Source of the DNA: Candidatus Ligilactobacillus excrementigallinarum
Lineage (GTDB): Bacteria; Bacillota; Bacilli; Lactobacillales; Lactobacillaceae
Assembly: GCA_019114385.1 (NCBI GenBank)
Contig: DXFP01000025.1
Coordinates: 1-33,914 of the forward strand
DNA length: 33,914 bases
Direction: 5' to 3'
The translations under genes were made by a program, and so were the position numbers. Positions within the stretch are counted from its first letter, which is position 1, and every line of letters begins with the position of its first letter. The notes under the pieces were generated by a model. The model had not been told where the DNA came from and made no database searches. It was given only the letters and a program-made list of their open reading frames with translations. Of the stretch, positions 8,018 to 16,562 are shown one piece after another.

Positions 8018-9712
8018 TTATTCAACTGAAATTAAATATGGATATACTGGTTGGTCTCCCTCATGAATTTCGACTTCATAATCTTCATCCCAACTTTGAA
8101 CTTCATCTGCAATTTCTTGTGCTTCCGCTTGACTAGCATCTTCACCATAGATAATAGTAACAACTTCACCATCATCTACATCCAACATTGCATGAATTGT
8201 ATCTAGTGTGACTTGCTTACGTTCTGCAGCAGTCACCTTGATTGTTCCGTCAACAATTCCCATGTAGTTATCTTTCTTAATTTCAGCTCCGTCAATTGTA
8301 GTATCACGAACAGCAATTGTAACTTGACCTGAAACAACATCTGCTAAAGCTTCTTCCATTGCTTCAACATTTTCATCAATTGAAGCTTCTGAAGAAAATT
8401 CTAACATCGCAGTTAAGCCTTGAGGAATTGTCCGCGTATGCACTACTTTGACATCTGCATCAACTACATCACTTGCTTGTTCTGCAGCTAAGAAAATATT
8501 TTTATTGTTTGGCAAAATTAAGATTTTCTTGGCGCCTGTTTCATTAATTGCATCCACAATATCTTTTGTACTTGGATTCATTGTTTGGCCGCCTTGAATG
8601 ATTTTTGTAACTCCAACTCCATGGAATAATTTTGCAATTCCATCACCTGACGCAACTGCGATAATTCCATAATCGCCTGCAATTTGCTTACTCATTTCAT
8701 CTTCTTGAACTTTTTCGGCTTCTTTATCTTGTTCAAGAATTGTTTCATGTTGCAAACGCATGTTATCAACTTTAACCTTAATCAAAGAACCAAATTTTTG
8801 GCCATATGAAAGAACTTCACCTGGCTGTTCAGTATGAACGTGCACTTTAACAACTTCATCATCAGCAATTACTAATAATGAATTACCGATTTCTGATAGA
8901 TGCTGTCTGAACTTATCATAGTCAAATTCTTCATCAACTAAACGTCCTGCACCTAAACGAACCATGATTTCTGTACAGTAACCATATTTAATATCTTCCG
9001 TATTTAACTGACCCTGAGCACTCTTATGATGTTCTGCACTTACCATATCATCCATATCAGCTGGTGTAGGTTGATATTCTCTTTCATCGCGCACATTGCC
9101 TGAAAGTGCATCGAAGAAGCCTTGATATACAAAAGTTAATCCTTGACCGCCAGAATCAACAACTCCAACTTCCTTTAAGACTGGTAAAAGTTCGGGAGTT
9201 GTCTTTAATGCTTCTTCAGCAGCTTCATACGCGGCTTGCATAACTTCAACACAATCATCTGAATTTTTAGCAGTCTTTGTAGCTGCTTCCGCCGCCTTGC
9301 GGGCAACTGTTAAAATAGTACCTTCTTGAGGTTTCATTACTGCCTTATATGCAGTTTGTACCCCTGCAACAATTGCATCAGCTAAATCTTGAGGTGTTAA
9401 TTCTGCTTTTTCAGCAACATTTTTACTGAATCCGCGAAATACTTGAGACAAAATAACACCTGAATTACCACGCGCTCCCATTAACAAACCTTTTGCTAAT
9501 GCTTGTGCTAATTCACCTACATTGCTTGAGGTTGTTTCAGAAACATATTTTGCACCACTTGCAAATGAAAGACTCATATTTGTACCTGTATCACCATCTG
9601 GAACAGGGAAAACATTCAATGAATTAATAAATTCTGCATTATTGTTCAATCGATTTGAACTTACAGCAATCATTTTACGAAATTCATTTTCAGTAATTTT
9701 AGAAACTGTCAA
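8018..9712 (-). CDS. fakA: FakA/YloV, fatty acid kinase ATP-binding subunit
   Basis: A 564-residue DhaL-type kinase. In Firmicutes FakA phosphorylates fatty acids presented by a FakB (DegV-family) partner, feeding host-derived lipids to PlsX/PlsY. The N-terminal DhaL domain (about 10-205) shows NSLNVFPVPDGDTGTNM, whose aspartates bind Mg-ATP, and GLLMGARGNSGVILSQ. A middle segment and a C-terminal DhaK-like region (about 330-560) follow. The start is TTG at 9710-9712 with AGGAGG ten bases upstream. It lies 30 bases after yloU, the standard arrangement. No fakB is in the window. Older annotations call this family DAK2 or dihydroxyacetone kinase-like. Confidence 0.93.
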   Translation of the reverse strand: MTVSKITENEFRKMIAVSSNRLNNNAEFINSLNVFPVPDGDTGTNMSLSFASGAKYVSETTSSNVGELAQALAKGLLMGARGNSGVILSQVFRGFSKNVAEKAELTPQDLADAIVAGVQTAYKAVMKPQEGTILTVARKAAEAATKTAKNSDDCVEVMQAAYEAAEEALKTTPELLPVLKEVGVVDSGGQGLTFVYQGFFDALSGNVRDEREYQPTPADMDDMVSAEHHKSAQGQLNTEDIKYGYCTEIMVRLGAGRLVDEEFDYDKFRQHLSEIGNSLLVIADDEVVKVHVHTEQPGEVLSYGQKFGSLIKVKVDNMRLQHETILEQDKEAEKVQEDEMSKQIAGDYGIIAVASGDGIAKLFHGVGVTKIIQGGQTMNPSTKDIVDAINETGAKKILILPNNKNIFLAAEQASDVVDADVKVVHTRTIPQGLTAMLEFSSEASIDENVEAMEEALADVVSGQVTIAVRDTTIDGAEIKKDNYMGIVDGTIKVTAAERKQVTLDTIHAMLDVDDGEVVTIIYGEDASQAEAQEIADEVQSWDEDYEVEIHEGDQPVYPYLISVE

Positions 9713-9742
9713 TCTTAAAAATCCTCCTTGGTACTCTTAACG

Positions 9743-10105
9743 TTAATCTTCAATTACTTTTACACCTTGAACGATTACGTTAACTGCTTTAGCTGATACG
9801 CCGAGCATTGAGTCAAGATTATATTTAACTTTTTCTTGGACATTCCGGCAAACTTCTGAGATTTTTGTACCATAACCAACGATAATATATACATCAATTA
9901 CAATACCTTCGTCAGTTTGACGGACAACTACCCCTTTTGAATAATTGTCACGCTTCAAAATTTCGTTTAAATTATCACGAATTTGATTTTTACTTGCCAT
10001 TCCAACGATTCCGAAAATCTCTGTTGCAGCACCGCCAACAACTGTTGCGATAACATCATTACTAATATCGATTTTTCCAAGTTGGTTTTGAATCTTTACT
10101 GCCAT
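9743..10105 (-). CDS. yloU: Asp23/Gls24 family protein YloU
   Basis: A 120-residue member of the Asp23 envelope-stress family. It begins MAVKIQNQLGKIDISNDVIA and carries the typical VVGGAATEIFGIVGMASK and VYIIVGYGTKISEVCRNVQEKV segments. Relatives attach to the cytoplasmic face of the membrane through partners; the exact role of YloU is unknown, but it is constantly linked to fakA. The ATG at 10103-10105 has AAGGAGG nine bases upstream; a longer frame to 10132 has no such site. An extended -10 promoter lies about 40 bases upstream. It is divergent from rpmB. Confidence 0.93.
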   Translation of the reverse strand: MAVKIQNQLGKIDISNDVIATVVGGAATEIFGIVGMASKNQIRDNLNEILKRDNYSKGVVVRQTDEGIVIDVYIIVGYGTKISEVCRNVQEKVKYNLDSMLGVSAKAVNVIVQGVKVIED

Positions 10106-10143
10106 GACAATTTGCCTCCTTATTAATGACAATCATTACCGCC

Positions 10144-10152
10144 ATTGTATCA
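10144..10152 (-). promoter_or_regulatory. Probable extended -10 promoter of yloU-fakA
   Basis: The minus strand reads TGATACAAT, a TACAAT -10 (10144-10149) with the extended TG. No good -35 is seen; a T-run lies at the expected distance. The region between here and 10272 is AT-rich and shows no gene. Confidence 0.5.
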
Positions 10153-10271
10153 CACGTAATTTTGAAAAAAAAGTTAATTAAATTCTAACTAGTATATTAA
10201 ATTAATACCTAACTATCATACCACAAAATAATAAATATTAGTGACAAGTAATTTAACTTTACAGAAAAATC

Positions 10272-10300
10272 TTGCATAAAAACGGTATATATGATAACTT
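10272..10300 (+). promoter_or_regulatory. Probable promoter of rpmB
   Basis: TTGCAT (10272-10277), a 17-base spacer and TAACTT (10295-10300), with TG at 10292-10293, form an extended -10 promoter about 63 bases before the rpmB start. Confidence 0.55.
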
Positions 10301-10307
10301 TATCTAG

Positions 10308-10328
10308 TAAATAAAGAATCTTTATTTA
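10308..10328 (+). repeat. Perfect AT-rich palindrome in the rpmB leader
   Basis: Ten-base arms, taaataaaga (10308-10317) and its reverse complement (10319-10328), surround one central base. It starts about where the rpmB transcript should begin, so it could form a 5'-end hairpin or be a DNA-binding site. No function is shown by the sequence. Confidence 0.5.
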
Positions 10329-10362
10329 AGATCGAATAGCTGATAAAGAGGTGAAATTCACA

Positions 10363-10548
10363 ATGGCAAAGGATTTTGTTACAGGTCGTAAGACAACTTT
10401 TGGTAAGAAACGTTCACACGCTTTAAACCAAACAAACCGCAGCTGGAAGCCAAACTTGCAAAAAGTTCGCATCTTAGTTAACGGTAAGCCTAAGAAAGTA
10501 TGGGTTTCTGCTCGTGCTTTGAAGTCAGGCAAAGTTACTCGTGTTTAA
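10363..10548 (+). CDS. rpmB: Large ribosomal subunit protein bL28
   Basis: A 61-residue basic protein of the 50S subunit. It starts [20 protein letters not shown], and the [19 protein letters not shown] and [13 protein letters not shown] segments are standard for L28. No CxxC zinc pairs are present, so this is the zinc-free form. The ATG is at 10363-10365 with AAAGAGGTG upstream; a longer frame from 10351 would start inside that site. It is one of only four plus-strand genes here, divergent from yloU as in many lactobacilli. It has its own promoter and a perfect terminator. Confidence 0.97.
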   Translation: MAKDFVTGRKTTFGKKRSHALNQTNRSWKPNLQKVRILVNGKPKKVWVSARALKSGKVTRV

Positions 10549-10559
10549 TATTAAAGACG

Positions 10560-10590
10560 AAAAAAGAGATTGCAGTGCAATCTCTTTTTT
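10560..10590. terminator. Bidirectional terminator between rpmB and thiN
   Basis: A perfect 15-base inverted repeat (10560-10574 and 10576-10590) with A-rich 5' and T-rich 3' ends gives a U-tract on either strand. It serves rpmB on the plus strand and the end of the coaBC-to-thiN unit on the minus strand. Confidence 0.92.
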
Positions 10591-10595
10591 TATTA

Positions 10596-11240
10596 TTATT
10601 CATCTTTACTTTGAACAGTCATCAAAATTCCACTTTCAAAACTAAAATGAGCAGTATTTCCAATAAATTCATTACTTGATAAAGCAGTCGGATATTCAAA
10701 ATCCGTCTTTACAAGTTGATATTTTTCGTCTGTTAATTCGAGGGCCTTAACATGACTTAACGGAATAAATGCTAAATATTTCATTCCAGAAATTTTTTTC
10801 AAGCAATGTTTTCCGGGTAAAAAAAACTGAATCTCATTCCAACGATCAATAATTTTTATTTTTTCAATAATCTTATGATATTCCGGTTTTAATACCCAAA
10901 ATAAATTAGCGAGTAACTGATCCATTCTACCGCCTGTCAATCCATATAAAGTCAAATTATCAACTTGATATTCCTTAATTAAATATCGAATTGCCAATTC
11001 AGTATCCGTAATATCATCCTTTAGTGGGCGATAAATTGTTTTAGTACTTTGTGCCTGAACTTCTTGTAATTGAGAAAACGTTGCTGTATCAAAATCACCA
11101 ATTGCTAATTGAGGTGTAATTTGATGTTGAATTAAACGGACAGCACCAATATCTACTCCACACCAATTTTCTGCTTTCAATTGATATATTTCTGTAGGAA
11201 TACATTCTTCTGGACCGCCGCTTAACAAATTAAATTTCAT
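10596..11240 (-). CDS. thiN: Thiamine pyrophosphokinase
   Basis: A 214-residue enzyme of the ThiN type, which transfers pyrophosphate from ATP to thiamine to give thiamine pyrophosphate. Family marks are GVDIGAVRLIQHQITPQLAIGDFDT, whose GDFD aspartates bind metal, and LTLYGLTGGRMDQLLANLFWV, with the conserved GRxDQ. The C-terminal part matches the thiamine-binding beta domain. The ATG at 11238-11240 lies inside the last codons of rpe (11-base overlap), suggesting translational coupling. It is the last gene of the long minus-strand unit. Confidence 0.93.
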   Translation of the reverse strand: MKFNLLSGGPEECIPTEIYQLKAENWCGVDIGAVRLIQHQITPQLAIGDFDTATFSQLQEVQAQSTKTIYRPLKDDITDTELAIRYLIKEYQVDNLTLYGLTGGRMDQLLANLFWVLKPEYHKIIEKIKIIDRWNEIQFFLPGKHCLKKISGMKYLAFIPLSHVKALELTDEKYQLVKTDFEYPTALSSNEFIGNTAHFSFESGILMTVQSKDE

Positions 11241-11889
11241 CTATTTGACTTTCTTCCATTAATTTTTGAATTTGCAATTGCGGATTAGTACTTCCAAATA
11301 CGTAGGATCCTGCAACCGCAACATCCACTCCTGCTTTAGCAGCTAAAGCAATTGTTTCAGCATTAACTCCACCATCAATTTCAATTCGATAATGAAAAGC
11401 ATTCATTTCTCGAAGTTCATTTAATGTCACTACTTTTTTCAAACATTTTGTAATCATCTTTTGGCCACCAGCACCTGGATCTACCGTCATTACTAAAATT
11501 GAATCAACTTCATCTAATAATGGTTCAATCAATGTTATCGGCGTCCCTGGATTAATTACTACTTCAGCCTGCATATCCAACTGATGAATTTGATCAATCA
11601 GGCGATGAATATGTTGAGTTGATTCAACTTGAACCCCAACAATATCTGCTCCAGCGTGTTTTAACTTTTCAATATAGTTTGTTGGGTTTTGAACCATTAA
11701 ATGACAATCAAACTTCAATTTTGAAATTTGACGAACTGCCGAAACAATCATTGGCCCAAAAGATAGATTTTCTACAAAATGTCCATCCATAATATCAATG
11801 TGTAAATATTCAACCTCAGATTCAATTTGTTTGATTTGATCTGCTAAATACAAAAAGTTTGCACTTAAAATTGAAGGTGCGATTTTCAT
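11230..11889 (-). CDS. rpe: Ribulose-phosphate 3-epimerase
   Basis: A 219-residue TIM-barrel enzyme that interconverts ribulose 5-phosphate and xylulose 5-phosphate in the pentose phosphate pathway. The N-terminus MKIAPSILSANF is standard. The metal site is visible as HIDIMDGHFV (H30, D32), FDCHLMV (H63) and IEIDGGVN near residue 174. A phosphate-binding VDPGAGGQ loop is near 141. The ATG is at 11887-11889. It lies 16 bases after rsgA and overlaps thiN, matching the rsgA-rpe-thiN order of Firmicutes. Confidence 0.97.
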   Translation of the reverse strand: MKIAPSILSANFLYLADQIKQIESEVEYLHIDIMDGHFVENLSFGPMIVSAVRQISKLKFDCHLMVQNPTNYIEKLKHAGADIVGVQVESTQHIHRLIDQIHQLDMQAEVVINPGTPITLIEPLLDEVDSILVMTVDPGAGGQKMITKCLKKVVTLNELREMNAFHYRIEIDGGVNAETIALAAKAGVDVAVAGSYVFGSTNPQLQIQKLMEESQIDEI

Positions 11890-11905
11890 TACTTTTCCCC
11901 ATTTC

Positions 11906-12775
11906 CTAATATTTTGGTTTTTGTTGCAAAATCATTTGATGAAATTGCAAATAATTGTCATATCGTGATTGTAAAATTTTGCGTTCTGCAACTGCTTCTT
12001 TTACAGCACAATGTGGTTCATTTACATGTAAACATCCCCTATATTTGCATTGATCACGATATTCAACAAAATCAGGAAAATAATTTGGTAACTCTTCTTT
12101 TGTAATATCTAATAAATCAAAAGATGAAAAACCTGGCGTATCAGCAATCAAATTGTTTCCAATTGGAATTAGAGTTATTTTCCGCGTCGTATGTTTTCCC
12201 CGGCTCAGGGCCCTCGAAATTTCTCCAGTTTCCAAGTTCAATTCTGGAGATAAAGAATTTAATAATGTAGACTTACCAGCACCAGTTTGTCCCATTACCA
12301 CTAAAAGTGCTCCATCTTGATTTGTAAGTAATTTTTCAGCTGCATTTGCTGTTTGATTATTTTCTGTTGGATAGTAATGCTGATAATATTGAATAATCGG
12401 TGTCAACTGTTCTTGTTGTGCATTATTCATTAAATCAGCCTTTGAAAAATATAATAACGGTTGAATATTTTTAGCTTCCAGCATCACCAGTTGCCGATCT
12501 AGTAAGTTACTGGAAAAATCAGGTTCTACACATGCAGAAACCACAATTGCCGCGTCAATATTAGCTACTGGCGGACGCACTAATTGATTTTTTCGCGGTT
12601 CAATTCTGAGCAGATAACCATCACCATGTTCAATCTTAAATTCAACATTATCACCAACTAATGGAGACTGTTTATTTTTCCGAAATACACCACGTGCACG
12701 AGTGCGATATTCATTTCCATCCTCAGCAGCAACATCATAATAACCACTGAGAGATTGCCTGATTTGGCCTTTCAA
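11906..12775 (-). CDS. rsgA: RsgA, ribosome small-subunit assembly GTPase
   Basis: A 289-residue circularly permuted GTPase that checks late maturation of the 30S subunit. An N-terminal OB fold (about 1-65) comes first. The G motifs are in permuted order: SKAD (111-114), GQTGAGKST (162-170), the GKHTTR switch I loop (193-198) and DTPG (212-215). A zinc knuckle follows (C243, C248, H250, C256). The start is TTG at 12773-12775 with only a weak purine-rich AGAAGGGAAAGAAG upstream. A 68-base gap separates it from prkC; no clear promoter or terminator was found there. Confidence 0.96.
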   Translation of the reverse strand: MKGQIRQSLSGYYDVAAEDGNEYRTRARGVFRKNKQSPLVGDNVEFKIEHGDGYLLRIEPRKNQLVRPPVANIDAAIVVSACVEPDFSSNLLDRQLVMLEAKNIQPLLYFSKADLMNNAQQEQLTPIIQYYQHYYPTENNQTANAAEKLLTNQDGALLVVMGQTGAGKSTLLNSLSPELNLETGEISRALSRGKHTTRKITLIPIGNNLIADTPGFSSFDLLDITKEELPNYFPDFVEYRDQCKYRGCLHVNEPHCAVKEAVAERKILQSRYDNYLQFHQMILQQKPKY

Positions 12776-12843
12776 ATAACTTCTTTCCCTTCTTTTGTAT
12801 ATTTCTATTTTCTCAAATTTTGCATAAAAAGTTAAGCGCTTTT

Positions 12844-14475
12844 TTATTGATTTGGCCCCATTGAAAGCGTAACCGTAATTTGGGAACCGCTTTTCACTTT
12901 GGAATCTGCTTTAGGCGATTGTGAAATCACTTGCCCTTTTGGAACTGAATCGGAGTATCGTTGTTCGAAAATAATTAATATATTATGTTCTTGAGCATAA
13001 TCTTCAACGCTTTTTTGAGTATATCCCGACAAATCTTTGATCCTAAAGATTTCTGTTCCCTTACTTATTGTAAAAGTAACTGGTAATTGATAAAAACTAA
13101 CTTTCATATTGGGATTAATACTTTGATCAATAATTTTTCCTGCTGGAACTTGGTTTGAATATTGATAGTCTTGATCAACAATCACACCCTTTTTCGCCAA
13201 CATTTTCTGTACAGTTTGATAATTTTCACCAATATATGATCCAAATTTTACTTTATGCGGACCTTTAGAAACCACAATATCCACTTTTGAATTTCGTTTT
13301 AAAGTAGTTTGCCGTGAAGGATCACTACTAATTGTCTGTCCTTTTAGGTACGAATTACTGTATCGATATATTTTCTTACCCAATTTTAAATTATTGCTTA
13401 GTAAAACTTCCTTTGCTTCACGGACACTCATCCCACGTAAATCAGGAACTTGCACTTTAATTGATAACATTAAAATTAATAATACAAATAATATACCTAA
13501 TGTCCCTACAAAAAATGCAATTGGATGCCGATTCCGTTTTTTCTTTTTTTGTGTTTTTTGCGTTGATGTTTTTGAAACAGCCTTTATTTCTAAAGTTTTT
13601 GTTTCTTCATCATCAATTGCCGGCGGCTGCCATTTAGGTTCATTTTTTCTTACTGGTAATAATGCAGTTTTTAAATCTGCAGCCATCTCAGAAACATCTT
13701 GATACCTATCTTTTAAATTTTTAGCAGTCGCACGCAATACAATATTTTCTAAAGCTTGTGGAACTTTAGGATTTAATTGCTTTACTGAAGGCAAATTATC
13801 ACGATAATGTTTTACCGCAATTGAAACCGCAGTCTCACCTTGAAACGGTACATTTCCAGTTAACAGTTCAAATAAAATAATTCCAAGTGAATAAATATCT
13901 GATTGTTTTGTAATAATTGATCCACGTGCTTGTTCGGGAGAAATATAATGTACCGAACCAACCATTGTATTAGTTTTGGTTAATGTGGATGATTCAACTG
14001 CAGCAATCGAAATTCCAAAATCGGTAACTTTAACTTTACCATAATCATCTATCAAAATATTTTGCGGTTTTAAATCGCGATGGATAATTCCCATCTGATG
14101 TGCACTTTCTACTGCCGATAAAATTTGCAGCATTATATCAATGATTTTTTCAAATGACAGTGGATAATTTTTACGTAAATAAGATTTTAAATCCATTCCT
14201 TTTACATATTCCATTACTAAATATGGAATTCCCATTTCATTTCCAAAATCAAATATTTTCACAATATGGTCATTATCTAAACGCGTTAATGAATTCGCTT
14301 CCTTATGAAAGCGCTCAATTGCTTTGGAATCATCCTGTAAATCCAAACGCAACATCTTTAACGTTACTTTTCGCTTTAATACTAAATCATCGGCTTCATA
14401 GACATTTGCCATTCCGCCTTCACCTAATGAGCGCAGTATTTTATATCGGTGACTAACAATATACCCTACGCGCAT
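12844..14475 (-). CDS. prkC: PrkC/StkP, membrane Ser/Thr protein kinase with PASTA repeats
   Basis: A 543-residue Hanks-type kinase that senses cell-wall fragments or lipid II and phosphorylates cell-division and wall-synthesis proteins. The kinase domain (about 1-275) has a glycine loop at 17-25, ATP lysine K40, catalytic HRDLKPQN (132-139) and DFG (152-154), and a Thr/Ser-rich activation loop ending GSVHYISPEQ. A basic juxtamembrane stretch (305-317) leads to one membrane helix (about 320-340). Three external PASTA repeats span about 342-405, 409-473 and 478-540. The lysine strand reads VTLKML rather than the usual VAIKVL. The ATG overlaps the prpC stop by ten bases, so the kinase and its phosphatase are coupled. 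Confidence 0.97.
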   Translation of the reverse strand: MRVGYIVSHRYKILRSLGEGGMANVYEADDLVLKRKVTLKMLRLDLQDDSKAIERFHKEANSLTRLDNDHIVKIFDFGNEMGIPYLVMEYVKGMDLKSYLRKNYPLSFEKIIDIMLQILSAVESAHQMGIIHRDLKPQNILIDDYGKVKVTDFGISIAAVESSTLTKTNTMVGSVHYISPEQARGSIITKQSDIYSLGIILFELLTGNVPFQGETAVSIAVKHYRDNLPSVKQLNPKVPQALENIVLRATAKNLKDRYQDVSEMAADLKTALLPVRKNEPKWQPPAIDDEETKTLEIKAVSKTSTQKTQKKKKRNRHPIAFFVGTLGILFVLLILMLSIKVQVPDLRGMSVREAKEVLLSNNLKLGKKIYRYSNSYLKGQTISSDPSRQTTLKRNSKVDIVVSKGPHKVKFGSYIGENYQTVQKMLAKKGVIVDQDYQYSNQVPAGKIIDQSINPNMKVSFYQLPVTFTISKGTEIFRIKDLSGYTQKSVEDYAQEHNILIIFEQRYSDSVPKGQVISQSPKADSKVKSGSQITVTLSMGPNQ

Positions 14476-15215
14476 TGGGAATCACCGCCTTTTCGAGATA
14501 TTAAAAGTACTGTGATATTGTCCGTACCGCCATGTTCATTAGCTAAAGCAACTAATTTACTGCACTTTTCCTTAATTGATATTTTTTCTTTTAAGATTGC
14601 AGTCATTTCTGTTTCTGAAACTTGTTTTGATAATCCATCTGAACAAAGCATAAAAATGTCACCTTTTTGAATTGCTAATGTGTGCCGATCCATTTGAGAA
14701 TCATGATTAATTCCTAATGTTTTAATAATCACGTTTTTTTGCGGATGATGTTTTGCTTCTTCTGGGGTAATAGCACCTTCTTTTAACAGTTCATTCACCA
14801 ATGAATGGTCTTGCGTAATTTGTAACAACTTACCATCACGAAACCGATACCCTCGACTATCGCCAATATTTGCAATAATACAACTATATTCAGAAGCTAA
14901 AAAACAGACTATTGTAGTGCCCATACCTTCCAAATCAACATATTGATGTCCCTTCTTGATTAGTAAGTCATTTTCAACCTGCAATTGTTTTTGCAGCCAT
15001 TCATATGCCTCTTCCGGCTGTTCGTAATCTGTTTCTGCAAACAAATAACCTAAATGATTGGTTACCATTGCAGAAGCAACATCGCCACCACGATTTCCAC
15101 CAATACCATCTGCAACTATTCCCAAATACAATCCCTTTTGATTTTGATAAAAACCGGCAGTATCTTCATTGATTTTGCGTACTTTTCCAATATCACTCAA
15201 GTATGCATACTCCAA
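14466..15215 (-). CDS. prpC: PrpC/Stp, PP2C-type Ser/Thr phosphatase
   Basis: A 249-residue metal-dependent phosphatase that reverses PrkC phosphorylation. Motifs are SDIGKVRKINED (7-18), VADGIGG (34-40, metal-binding D36), ANIGDSRGYR, SDGLSKQV and GGTDNITVLL at the C-terminus. The second motif departs from the usual DGMGGH, reading DGIGGN. The start is TTG at 15213-15215, with AGGTGAG close upstream. It follows rsmB by nine bases and overlaps prkC, as is standard in Firmicutes. Confidence 0.96.
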   Translation of the reverse strand: MEYAYLSDIGKVRKINEDTAGFYQNQKGLYLGIVADGIGGNRGGDVASAMVTNHLGYLFAETDYEQPEEAYEWLQKQLQVENDLLIKKGHQYVDLEGMGTTIVCFLASEYSCIIANIGDSRGYRFRDGKLLQITQDHSLVNELLKEGAITPEEAKHHPQKNVIIKTLGINHDSQMDRHTLAIQKGDIFMLCSDGLSKQVSETEMTAILKEKISIKEKCSKLVALANEHGGTDNITVLLISRKGGDSQCA

Positions 15216-15224
15216 CTAACTCAC

Positions 15225-16562
15225 CTACTTTTTAACTAACGTTGCAATAAAGAATCCATCAGATTGATAATCATCTGGATAAATCGTTAATCCTAATTCT
15301 GTTCGTTGTTCTTTAATATTATTTTCCGTTTGAGTTTTCTTCTGTTCAAATTCTGGATGCTGTTTTAAAAATCGATTTACCACGCTTTGGTTCTCAGTAG
15401 GTAAAATTGTACATGTACTATAAGTTAATTTTCCTCCAACTTTAACTAAACTTGCTACTGCATCCAAAATATCGAATTGAATTTGAGCTAAATTTTTTGA
15501 ATCCTGAAGTGTTTTTTCATAACGAATTTCTGGTTTGCGCCGCATTAAGCCAATTCCGGAACAAGGTGCATCAACTAATACCTGATCAAAAGATTCAGCA
15601 TTAAACTGAGTTTGAACTTTCCGTGCATCAAGAGCAAGAGTTTCAACTCGATTTGCAACCCCTAATTTATTTGCATTTTGTCTTACCAAATTCAATTTAT
15701 TTTGATGAATATCTAATGCAGTAACTTTTCCTTTAGGACTTAATTGAGCTGCCATTTGAGTTGTCTTTCCGCCTGGAGCAGCACATGCATCCAAAATCTG
15801 ATCACTTGGATTAATTTTCATTGTTTCTGCAACTAACATTGCACTTTCATCTTGAATAATAAAATCTCCTGCATTAAATGCCGCAGTTCCAGCTAAATGT
15901 CCGCTTTCAGCAATTAATCCTTCAGCAGCCAATGGACTTTGTTTAGTCTTTATACCTTCTTCAAGCAGTTTATTTTGCAACGTTTGTATATCTATTTTTA
16001 CCTGATTTACTCGTAAACTATCATGCGGTTTCTGATTTACAGAAGCTAAAATTGCTTCAACTTTTTTCTCATCAACCACATTCAATAACTGTTGAATAAT
16101 CCATTCTGGAACACTATATTGAATGCTTAACTTTTTAGTTCCATTTAATCGATCAATTGAGGATAGTCCTTCGCGTTCAATCGCATGCAATATTCCAGTT
16201 ACAAATTTCCGCGTTCCAGCGTGCCCTTTTACTTTTGCAATTTCGATTGTTTCATTAAAAATCGCATGTTTGGGAATTTTATCTAAATATTGAAGTTGAT
16301 AGATTGCAAGTAAAAGTAATTCTTTTACCCATGTATCGATTTTACGGGCATTCTTAATGAACGGTTTTAGTTCATATTCCAAAGTTAAGCGATATTGTAA
16401 AACTCCATAAACTAAAGTTGTTAATAAGCGAGCATCTTTTACACTCAGCTCGCTTTGCTTAATCACTTGATTTAAGCCAATATTCGAATATGTCTTTTGT
16501 TCTCGAATTTTAACAAGTAATTCCATTGCTAAAAATCGAGGAGTTTGTTTGATCTTATTCAT
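15225..16562 (-). CDS. rsmB: RsmB, 16S rRNA (cytosine-5) methyltransferase
   Basis: A 445-residue methyltransferase that modifies C967 (E. coli numbering) of 16S rRNA. An N-terminal NusB-like RNA-binding domain (about 1-140) precedes a Rossmann methyltransferase core with the SAM motif DACAAPGGKTTQMA. The two family cysteines are in DAPCSGIGLMRRKPEIRY and in YSTCTILPTENQ. The ATG at 16560-16562 overlaps the fmt stop by eight bases. The product fits a unit rich in translation functions (fmt, rsmB, rsgA). Confidence 0.96.
   Translation of the reverse strand: MNKIKQTPRFLAMELLVKIREQKTYSNIGLNQVIKQSELSVKDARLLTTLVYGVLQYRLTLEYELKPFIKNARKIDTWVKELLLLAIYQLQYLDKIPKHAIFNETIEIAKVKGHAGTRKFVTGILHAIEREGLSSIDRLNGTKKLSIQYSVPEWIIQQLLNVVDEKKVEAILASVNQKPHDSLRVNQVKIDIQTLQNKLLEEGIKTKQSPLAAEGLIAESGHLAGTAAFNAGDFIIQDESAMLVAETMKINPSDQILDACAAPGGKTTQMAAQLSPKGKVTALDIHQNKLNLVRQNANKLGVANRVETLALDARKVQTQFNAESFDQVLVDAPCSGIGLMRRKPEIRYEKTLQDSKNLAQIQFDILDAVASLVKVGGKLTYSTCTILPTENQSVVNRFLKQHPEFEQKKTQTENNIKEQRTELGLTIYPDDYQSDGFFIATLVKK

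Noticed and set aside
10326-10532. Minus-strand open frame opposite rpmB
   Set aside because: It is a complement of the L28 gene, which has the promoter, ribosome-binding site, terminator and recognisable protein.
12826-12850. A terminator between prkC and rsgA
   Set aside because: Only about six weak A/T pairs can form around the GCGC; too weak to call, and cotranscription remains likely.
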